From JBCCCJ01 sp039029315 (GTDB lineage: Bacteria; Bacteroidota; Bacteroidia; J057): a DNA stretch of 48,216 nt. The notes beneath the pieces were generated by a model. That model had not been told where the DNA came from. It saw only the letters and a list, made by a program, of their open reading frames with translations, and did not search any database. Location of the stretch: the NCBI GenBank assembly GCA_039029315.1, contig JBCCGK010000093.1:1-48216 (forward strand). Reading direction: 5' to 3'. Position numbers and translations under genes: made by a program. Shown piece after piece: positions 42,402 through 48,216 of this stretch (positions are counted from its first letter, which is position 1; every line of letters begins with the position of its first letter).

Positions 42402-44480
42402 TTATTTGATTACGACGAATTTCCCGCGTTTTTTTTCACCGGTATCGTCATCTATCACAACGAAAAGATACAAGCCTCGTGCAATAATTTGATTGTCAGC
42501 AGAAAGTAAATCCCAGGCATGTTCTCCTCCCGAAAACTGATTGGATTCAGGGTCAGAATAGGTTTCATGCCATCTGGTGTCCAATCCCTGGTAAGAAGGG
42601 TCATGCTGGAATACATCGACCAAATCTCCAGAGACGGTATAGATTCTTACCTCACAACTTTGCGGCAGGTTGGCGAAGATCAATTTTCTATCCTCTTCAA
42701 AATTACTCGCTCCTTCCCACTCTGCCCGCGCATAGTAAGGATTGGGATAGACAAAAGGATCACCATTCGCAAAACCAGTATTGCCAGGTTTACCGGCAAA
42801 GACCCGATGAAGATTGGCCAATTGGGCAGATTCGAGGGATTCCAGGTTGTTGACTCGATCTCCTGCATCGAATGCAGTCAACGCAATGGCATGTTGCCAG
42901 CCATTGGCAATATTGTCAAAAGTATATTTGTAATGATAAGTAGCAGTATCTCCTTCGAAGGTTACGGGATCATCCAGTCGCACAGCTTCTAGGCCTGCGT
43001 CGAACGCCAATCCATTTCCAGGGATATCCCAAGTCCCCACCTGATTCAGAGAAGACAGAACATCTTGCACATCCTGCACATCGAATCCTATCGCAGTCTT
43101 GTACAAGCGATAGCCTTCAAAGTCCATTTCTTTGGAAATTGGATCAACAGAAAACTCTGAATTGTCCGACCAGTATACATCGATCTTGTGATCACCCGGA
43201 ACAATCCTGGTGGTAGGCAGATTGGGCGGACTTGGCAAGACAAATCGAGTAACTCGTCCATCCCCGTCGATATCTTCCCCTGGGTCCAGGATACAATTTC
43301 CATTGGCATCTTCGCCCAGATAGGCACGCTGTGCCCAACCCGCATTCTGAATCAATCCAGCGCGTTGCGCGGGCGTGTTGGCACTCGCAGGCAAGCCATC
43401 CAGCCCACGTCGTGCACACACAATGGCCAGAGCAAATTCAATTGTCTCACCTTCCTGGAGCCGAGGATAAGGCCCTGCTGAGATCAAATTGGATCGGTTG
43501 TTCGCAGCATTGATTTCCCTTTGAATGGCAGCCCAGGTTTCAGGCTTGAGGTGATTCAACCCATTTTTGAGCTTGTCATATTTATCGTTTTCCATCCTGG
43601 GAAAGAAATAGCGAGGATCGGCCGAATTTCTAAACTGCCATGTATTGAAATTTATTTTGAATGCTGGATCAACGATGCAATTGTTCTGGTACTCACTCCC
43701 AAGATATTTCAAGGCAAAATAGCTGTCCGTGAATCCAACATCCCCGGTCGCATCAAACTCATAAGCCATGTCCAAGGTATCGATGAATCCATTTCCGCCT
43801 TTGTTGAAAAAAGCACTTCCGCCCGGTGCTGTAATGTTCACATTGCGGACCACTCCATCTGCCCAATAGCCAAGATAGATAGAATCGACAGGTCCGTTGC
43901 CAATATTGGTAATCTCAAAATTCAGGATAACAAAGAAGTTGGCAAAAGCAAAATTCCAGTTCAAGGCTGTAAATTCTACCTGGAGATCCAGCGGATTGTC
44001 ATGCCCCAGGATCTCAATATTAGAGCTGCCAGTAAACAAACTGTTTGCAGTATCTGTGAAAGTAGAATAAAAATCCTGATGAGATATCGCATCAGGACTG
44101 AAGAATGGGTTGTCGAACAAATTGGACCGCTCTCTTAAAGGAGTCTTAGAGGTAAATTCAAATCCTGACTTGCCCGTTGAATATCCAGTAGGATCATCTA
44201 CGGCGCCTGTACTCACAGAGATTTGTCCATTTTTGATCCCACCAATCCAGAGGCCTCCATCAAACACATGCTCTATCCCGGAACCAACAGGATATTCAAG
44301 AGAAGGAGCCCCTTCTACATTGAAACTCCCACGGAAACTATTTCCGATCATGCCAAGATTGGTGATCGTAGCACCAATATTACTGGCAGAAGTGACTTGT
44401 TCATCAAAAATATCGGGTGCTTGTGTGAATGCGAATGGGAAGCAACCGCTTAAAATCAGAAGAAGGGAGATACGTTTCAT
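42402..44480 (-). CDS. Large exported protein, first gene of the exported-protein operon
   Basis: 692 aa. Signal peptide about 1-19 (ending FAFTQA). The bulk (about 30-385) is a beta-rich region of unknown fold, including an FVILNFEITNIGNG strand pattern. A calcium-binding dockerin/EF-hand-like loop follows (about 391-410, DANGNCILDPGEDIDGDGR). A fibronectin-like region (about 425-570) leads to a C-terminal part starting FVYPNPYY (about 588) and ending with FlgD/T9SS-like strands (VRIYTVSGDLV, ARGLYLFVV, RGKFVVIK). The tail resembles a T9SS sorting domain but is less canonical than that of its downstream neighbour. TAATTTTC on the minus strand (44496-44489) is a possible -7 element eight bases before the ATG. 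Function unknown; likely surface-exposed. Confidence 0.8.
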   Translation of the reverse strand: MKRISLLLILSGCFPFAFTQAPDIFDEQVTSASNIGATITNLGMIGNSFRGSFNVEGAPSLEYPVGSGIEHVFDGGLWIGGIKNGQISVSTGAVDDPTGYSTGKSGFEFTSKTPLRERSNLFDNPFFSPDAISHQDFYSTFTDTANSLFTGSSNIEILGHDNPLDLQVEFTALNWNFAFANFFVILNFEITNIGNGPVDSIYLGYWADGVVRNVNITAPGGSAFFNKGGNGFIDTLDMAYEFDATGDVGFTDSYFALKYLGSEYQNNCIVDPAFKINFNTWQFRNSADPRYFFPRMENDKYDKLKNGLNHLKPETWAAIQREINAANNRSNLISAGPYPRLQEGETIEFALAIVCARRGLDGLPASANTPAQRAGLIQNAGWAQRAYLGEDANGNCILDPGEDIDGDGRVTRFVLPSPPNLPTTRIVPGDHKIDVYWSDNSEFSVDPISKEMDFEGYRLYKTAIGFDVQDVQDVLSSLNQVGTWDIPGNGLAFDAGLEAVRLDDPVTFEGDTATYHYKYTFDNIANGWQHAIALTAFDAGDRVNNLESLESAQLANLHRVFAGKPGNTGFANGDPFVYPNPYYARAEWEGASNFEEDRKLIFANLPQSCEVRIYTVSGDLVDVFQHDPSYQGLDTRWHETYSDPESNQFSGGEHAWDLLSADNQIIARGLYLFVVIDDDTGEKKRGKFVVIK

Positions 44481-44736
44481 ATCGTCGTGAAAATTACGAA
44501 ATAGAATGCGGTTCTGTATAAAGATTATATGAAATTTTGCGTGTTTTTTGATGTTCGAACATTGAAAACAAGAATTCGTACAATTCTGACAAGAAACAAA
44601 ACAGAAATTATTGTAGTTTTGTAAAGAAAAAGAACAGAGTTCAGAGTAGTGTGATCAATCCGACAAATTAGATGTTGAATTTCTTCTCCCCAACTCTGGC
44701 CTACTTATTTTGAATTATTAACTAAAAAAAATTCAT

Positions 44737-45162
44737 ATGTATCCTCCAGAACTCACAGCACCCATGGCAGCAGAACTTGTCAATGCTGGATTCCAAGAAC
44801 TGAAGAATACCGACGATGTAGACAATGTTTTGCGTCAGCAGGAGGGAACCACCCTGTTGATGGTCAATTCTGTTTGTGGATGTGCCGCACGAGCTGCCCG
44901 ACCAGGTGTTATCAGTGCAATTACCAGTGGTGTCAAGCCCGACCGCATGGTTACTGTTTTTGCAGGGGTAGATCATGCCGCCACCCAAAAAGCCCGGGAA
45001 TATCTTCTCCCTTATCCTCCTTCTTCTCCATCAGTGGCCATCTTTAAGGATGGACAATTGGTGCACATGATTGAACGACATCATATTGAGAGAGCTACAG
45101 AGCAAATGCTTGAGGCACACCTCAAAGCTACCCTGGCGGATATTTGCCAGCAGCCTGTATAG
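44737..45162 (+). CDS. BrxA/BrxB family bacilliredoxin
   Basis: 141-aa thioredoxin-fold protein with the CGC active site (Cys47-Gly48-Cys49) in VNSVCGCAA. The family (YphP/YqiW, DUF1094) reduces bacillithiol mixed disulfides in Firmicutes. In Bacteroidota, where some lineages make bacillithiol, the same role is likely but not proven here. The MYPPELTAPM start is typical of the family. An A-rich stretch (ACTAAAAAAAATTC) precedes the ATG, as is common for Bacteroidota initiation regions. It is divergent from the exported-protein operon and convergent with hpt, with a large hairpin terminator between. Confidence 0.92.
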   Translation: MYPPELTAPMAAELVNAGFQELKNTDDVDNVLRQQEGTTLLMVNSVCGCAARAARPGVISAITSGVKPDRMVTVFAGVDHAATQKAREYLLPYPPSSPSVAIFKDGQLVHMIERHHIERATEQMLEAHLKATLADICQQPV

Positions 45163-45183
45163 CAACTCTCCCATCAAGCGATC

Positions 45184-45255
45184 GGTATGAGGCACAAGAG
45201 AAAGGTGGATAAAACATCCTTTTTTCCTTTTGTGCCCCATACCGAATATTTTTTA
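45184..45255 (+). terminator. Large hairpin terminator between bacilliredoxin and hpt
   Basis: Arms 45184-45197 (GGTATGAGGCACAA) and 45230-45243 (TTGTGCCCCATACC) pair with a single mismatch. The inner part can extend the stem (AAAGG with CCTTT). The second arm is followed by GAATATTTTTTA on the plus strand, so it would terminate the bacilliredoxin transcript. On the minus strand no T-run follows, so it is not a good terminator for hpt. Confidence 0.75.
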
Positions 45256-45261
45256 TTTCTG

Positions 45262-45819
45262 CTATTCGAATTCCTTTTCCTCATCCTTCAAGCGGTATAT
45301 CCCTCGAAGTTCTCTTCCTTTTTCTGCATAATCCAATCCATATCCCACCACAAACTCTGGCGGAATTTCGAAGCCAACAAAATCTGGCGCAACGCCTTTC
45401 TTGAGGTTTTTTGGCTTGAATAGAAGACTGAACATGTTTACCGATGCTGCGGATTTGCTGCGAATTTCATCCATCAAGAAGGTAGAGGTAAATCCTGTAT
45501 CAACAATATCTTCTACAATGAGGACATGTCGGTCCGCCACATCCGCCTTCAGGCCCAGCATTTCCCTGACCTTTCCACTACTTTTCAGATCGCTTTGATA
45601 GCTACTGACCCGAATAAAACTCACCTCCGGGTTCATATTCAGATGTCGAATCAAATCAGCCGCGACCATGAAAGCTCCCTTCAGGACGACCACCAACAAC
45701 AGCTCTTTCCCTTCATAGTGCTGATTAATTTCCTGAGACACAGTAGCCAATCTGGACTGTATTTGATTTTCGGTTATATAGAGATAAAATGATTTGTCGT
45801 GAAGATGAATTTGTTGCAT
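45262..45819 (-). CDS. hpt: Hypoxanthine phosphoribosyltransferase
   Basis: 185-aa purine salvage enzyme: hypoxanthine (and guanine) plus PRPP to IMP (GMP). The PRPP-binding motif is VLIVEDIVDTG (99-109) with the acidic pair Glu103-Asp104. The KGAF loop lies at 48-51 and the purine-contacting LLFKPKNLK near 132-140. The ATG at 45819 is preferred over a TTG two codons upstream, since TACCTTTG ends three bases before it. It is divergent from purF, so salvage and de novo purine genes face away from a shared 161-bp region. Confidence 0.95.
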   Translation of the reverse strand: MQQIHLHDKSFYLYITENQIQSRLATVSQEINQHYEGKELLLVVVLKGAFMVAADLIRHLNMNPEVSFIRVSSYQSDLKSSGKVREMLGLKADVADRHVLIVEDIVDTGFTSTFLMDEIRSKSAASVNMFSLLFKPKNLKKGVAPDFVGFEIPPEFVVGYGLDYAEKGRELRGIYRLKDEEKEFE

Positions 45820-45822
45820 GGG

Positions 45823-45830
45823 CAAAGGTA
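45823..45830 (-). promoter_or_regulatory. Putative -7 element of hpt
   Basis: TACCTTTG on the minus strand, perfect consensus, ends three bases before the hpt ATG at 45819, implying a leaderless mRNA. No good TTG was found at 19-21 bp upstream. Confidence 0.5.
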
Positions 45831-45941
45831 AAAAACAATAACAAATTCTGATGTAGCGTTGTTTATTTGATCATCAACGCACCCAAACGTTTTCTGTTTT
45901 TTTCAGATATTTTTTTTCGTGTAGTTTCTACTGAAAATGTA

Positions 45942-45949
45942 TACCTTTG
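45942..45949 (+). promoter_or_regulatory. Putative -7 element of purF
   Basis: TACCTTTG, perfect consensus, 31 bases before the GTG start at 45981. It lies inside the longer open frame, which argues against the upstream ATG at 45867. A TTTC at about -33 is the best partner. Confidence 0.6.
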
Positions 45950-45980
45950 TACGGTTCAATCACTCTTACCCTATTTACCC

Positions 45981-47900
45981 GTGAGCGACCAAATCAAGCA
46001 TGAGTGCGGCATTGGATTAATCCGTCTCCTCAAGCCCCTCGATTATTATCAGGAAACCTACGGATCTGCGCTCTGGGGACTCAATAAGATGTATCTCCTG
46101 ATGGAGAAACAGCGAAATCGCGGTCAGGATGGAGCAGGTCTTGCCTGTGTCAAACTCAATGTTCGACCTGGTTTGCCTTACACCAAACGCATTCGCAACA
46201 ATCAGCCAAGTCCCTGGACCAATCTGTTTAAGGAGGTGGATGAGCACCTGAGCACTTTTCAAAAAAGATTTCCTGACTCTCACCAGGAATCGGAAGTGTT
46301 AAAACAACATTTCCCCTTTGCCTCTGAGGTAATGCTGGGTCATCTGAGATATGGCACCCATGGCACCTACGGGGTGTCAGCCTGCCATCCCGTCCTGCGA
46401 ACACATGAGTACATCAATCGCAGCCTGGTAATTGCAGGCAATTTCAACCTCACCAATATGGACTATCTGTTCAATAAGTTGATGGAGTTGGGGCAACACC
46501 CACGCTACATCACTGACACAGAGACCATTTTGGAACGAATTGGACATTTTTTGGACGTAGCCAATGAACATCTGTACAGCAAGTTGAAGAAGGACGGCTA
46601 CACCCGAAACGAAATTGCCAAACTCATTTCTGAAGAGTTGAATATCACCAAAGTAATCAAGAACTCTGCCAAGGCATGGGATGGTGGATATGTTATAGGA
46701 GGAGTAGTCGGTAATGGAGATTCCTTTGTCCTCAGGGACCCCAATGGAATCCGTCCGTGCTACTTTTATCACAATCAGGACTTTCTTGTTGCGACATCTG
46801 AGCGCTCTGCGATCAGCACAGTCTTTAATCTTCATCCCCGAGATATTCAGGAACTGCCTCCTGCCCATGTCCTTAGCATCAAAGCACGGACTGGTCAAAT
46901 CAAGCTAAAACCATTTACGAAAGCTCGTGAGAAAAAGAGTTGTTCATTTGAGCGAATCTACTTCTCCAGGGGCAATGATGTCAAGATCTATAAAGAGCGA
47001 AAGAATCTGGGCAAATATGTAGTGCCCAAGGTATTGGAAAACATAGATTATGACCTTGACAATACAGTCTTTGGTTATATTCCCAATACTGCCGAGACCG
47101 CCTTTTGGGGCATGATCAAAGAAGTAGAGCGTTGGTTGAGCTCCAGGAAGGTATCCTGGATACAGGAGTTGGATCCCAAATCTGATCCCTCCGAAATCGA
47201 GCGGATCATCAACATCCGACCTCGGGTCGAAAAAGTCATTCTGAAGGATGTCAAAATGCGCACCTTCATCGCAGATGATTCTTCCAGAGATGACCTGGTC
47301 GCTCATGTCTATGATATCACCCGTGGTATCGTTCGCAATGATGTTGACAATCTTGTCTGTATCGATGATTCTATCGTTCGGGGGACCACGCTCAAGAAGA
47401 GCATCCTGCATATGTTGGGTCGTCTGAAACCAAAAAAAATCATCATTGTTTCTTCAGCCCCACAGATTCGATACCCGGATTGTTACGGCATCGACATGTC
47501 AAGAATTGAGAAGTTGGTGGCCTTTCAGGCTGCCATCGCCTTGCTCAAGGACCGTGGGCAGGAACAACTGATTGAAAAGGTCTATCAGAAGATTCTGAGG
47601 CGAAAAGAAGAGGGAACACTTCATGAACGAAATGTAGTTCAAGACATCTATGCTCCATTTACTGAAGAGGAAATCTCGGATAAAATCACAGAGATTATCC
47701 GCCCAGAGAACTTCGAATACGACATCAAGATTGTCTACCAACCCTTGAAGAATCTCCGAAAGGCCATTCCAGAGCATACAGGAGATTGGTATTTTTCAGG
47801 CAACTATCCCACTCCCGGTGGGAACAAGGTTGTGAACCAGGCCTACCTTAACTTTTATGAAGGGAAAAATCAGCGCGCTTACCAGTTCGAGTTAAGCTAA
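45981..47900 (+). CDS. purF: Amidophosphoribosyltransferase (glutamine PRPP amidotransferase), Bacteroidota type
   Basis: 639 aa. Catalyses the first committed step of purine synthesis, PRPP plus glutamine to phosphoribosylamine. N-terminal Ntn glutaminase domain: nucleophile Cys9 in KHECGIGLIRL, so a short propeptide must be removed. RNRGQDGAG (41-49 region) and HLRYGTHG are the glutamine-site segments. The C-terminal PRTase domain has VCIDDSIVRGTT (459-470) with Asp462-Asp463. The enzyme is longer than the roughly 500-aa E. coli form, as is usual in Bacteroidota, with an insertion in the PRTase part. The GTG at 45981 is chosen because it gives the family N-terminus (V/M-SDQIKHECG) and lies behind a good promoter. 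The frame is open to an ATG at 45867, rejected. Confidence 0.94.
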   Translation: MSDQIKHECGIGLIRLLKPLDYYQETYGSALWGLNKMYLLMEKQRNRGQDGAGLACVKLNVRPGLPYTKRIRNNQPSPWTNLFKEVDEHLSTFQKRFPDSHQESEVLKQHFPFASEVMLGHLRYGTHGTYGVSACHPVLRTHEYINRSLVIAGNFNLTNMDYLFNKLMELGQHPRYITDTETILERIGHFLDVANEHLYSKLKKDGYTRNEIAKLISEELNITKVIKNSAKAWDGGYVIGGVVGNGDSFVLRDPNGIRPCYFYHNQDFLVATSERSAISTVFNLHPRDIQELPPAHVLSIKARTGQIKLKPFTKAREKKSCSFERIYFSRGNDVKIYKERKNLGKYVVPKVLENIDYDLDNTVFGYIPNTAETAFWGMIKEVERWLSSRKVSWIQELDPKSDPSEIERIINIRPRVEKVILKDVKMRTFIADDSSRDDLVAHVYDITRGIVRNDVDNLVCIDDSIVRGTTLKKSILHMLGRLKPKKIIIVSSAPQIRYPDCYGIDMSRIEKLVAFQAAIALLKDRGQEQLIEKVYQKILRRKEEGTLHERNVVQDIYAPFTEEEISDKITEIIRPENFEYDIKIVYQPLKNLRKAIPEHTGDWYFSGNYPTPGGNKVVNQAYLNFYEGKNQRAYQFELS

Positions 47901-48026
47901 CGAGAAGCTTGTGACAGGTATGCTGAGAATTCTTATCGCTTATTTTTTTGCCAGGTAAGGCCCTTTTGTTTTCAGATTCACTACCGTACACTTTTACAAG
48001 TATAGGCGAGTTGGCCCCCAAAATTC

Positions 48027-48067
48027 GGCAGCGCACCAGACCATCCGATTGGCAGCGCACCAGACCA
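48027..48067. repeat. 17-bp tandem direct repeat after purF
   Basis: GGCAGCGCACCAGACCA occurs at 48027-48043 and again at 48051-48067, a 24-bp period. Perfect over 17 bases and GC-rich compared with its surroundings. Confidence 0.85.
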
Positions 48068-48087
48068 ACCGGTCAGCGGTTTTTACG

Positions 48088-48117
48088 CAACTTTTTGCGA
48101 ATGCGCTCAAAAAGTTG
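48088..48117. repeat. 10-bp perfect inverted repeat after purF
   Basis: CAACTTTTTG (48088-48097) and CAAAAAGTTG (48108-48117) with a 10-nt loop. It can form a stem in RNA of either strand, but no T-run follows. It could be a decayed terminator or part of a small repeat element together with the direct repeats just before it. Confidence 0.6.
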
Positions 48118-48216
48118 GGGGAACCGAACAGCTTAACCCAAACCAAAAGGCTTAATGTATACGGAAATGAACTGTTCGAGAGAAGCATTTCTTGATTTAC
48201 CCCAAGAAGTTGAGCG

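Larger units (their letters stand above)
47901..48216. other. Region downstream of purF to the window edge
   Basis: 316 bp, no credible gene. It holds the two direct repeats at 48027-48067 and the inverted repeat at 48088-48117. Two short minus-strand frames cross it, but their residues follow the repeat and do not look coding. The final bases may lead into the next gene outside the window. Confidence 0.45.

Noticed and set aside
45867..45980. N-terminal extension of purF
   Set aside because: It contains the TACCTTTG promoter element and would displace the conserved KHECGIG N-terminus whose cysteine must be near the start.
47994..48188. Small minus-strand open frame near the right edge
   Set aside because: Its repeated residues (VWCAA) come from the 17-bp DNA repeat; no start signal or coding character.

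Overview
The window is chromosomal sequence from a free-living member of the Bacteroidota. Several independent signs support this. Type IX secretion (T9SS) C-terminal sorting domains end at least two exported proteins. Many starts are preceded by the Bacteroidota-type -7 element TAnnTTTG rather than by a clear Shine-Dalgarno. LysRS and the amidophosphoribosyltransferase have the forms usual in that phylum. A Saprospirales-like or related marine/sludge lineage is a guess from overall protein flavour and is not proven. I see no insertion sequence, integrase, prophage, CRISPR array or rRNA. The only RNA gene found is a tRNA-Ser(UGA).

Layout. 0-6.6 kb: a TPR sensor histidine kinase, lysS, a tandem pair of outer-membrane-barrel paralogues and a GTG-started polytopic membrane protein. 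6.6-18.5 kb: a giant alpha-2-macroglobulin with an intact thioester motif, a Uma2-type nuclease-fold protein, an alpha/beta hydrolase fused to a polytopic membrane domain, and a T9SS-secreted M36 metallopeptidase. 18.5-29.7 kb: a small membrane protein, a 1-acylglycerol-phosphate acyltransferase, a membrane-anchored HsdR-N-like nuclease, a CBM9-like/serine-hydrolase fusion, a soluble hydrolase, a divergent nucleoside phosphorylase, an acyl-CoA synthetase, and a DUF1080 lipoprotein translationally abutting a pRiA4b-ORF3 fusion. 29.7-31.6 kb: an AAA ATPase with a C-terminal nuclease fold behind an unusual array of alternating inverted half-sites, then a partial copy of the tRNA-Ser 3' end and the tRNA itself. 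31.7-36.4 kb: a MarR regulator, dnaX, purB and a lipoprotein. 36.7-48.2 kb: a very acidic coiled-coil protein of unknown function, a three-gene exported-protein operon with T9SS signals, a bacilliredoxin, hpt and purF.

Functional links. Purine metabolism is represented by purB, hpt, purF and a nucleoside phosphorylase, interspersed with other genes and each apparently transcribed from its own promoter. Many of the other products are exported or envelope-bound (barrels, A2M, M36 peptidase, lipoproteins, T9SS cargo).

Most notable observations. (1) dnaX carries a run of ten A residues exactly at the end of the clamp-loader core. Gain or loss of one A gives an immediate stop, which predicts a gamma-type short form made by slippage as in Thermus. 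(2) At least five genes have a TAnnTTTG element only 3-5 nt before the start codon, which predicts leaderless mRNAs. (3) An alternating 26-27 bp half-site array precedes the ATPase gene. (4) A restriction-type nuclease domain is fused to transmembrane helices. (5) An acidic protein carries paired short linear motifs. All calls come from reading the sequence; no database search was run.
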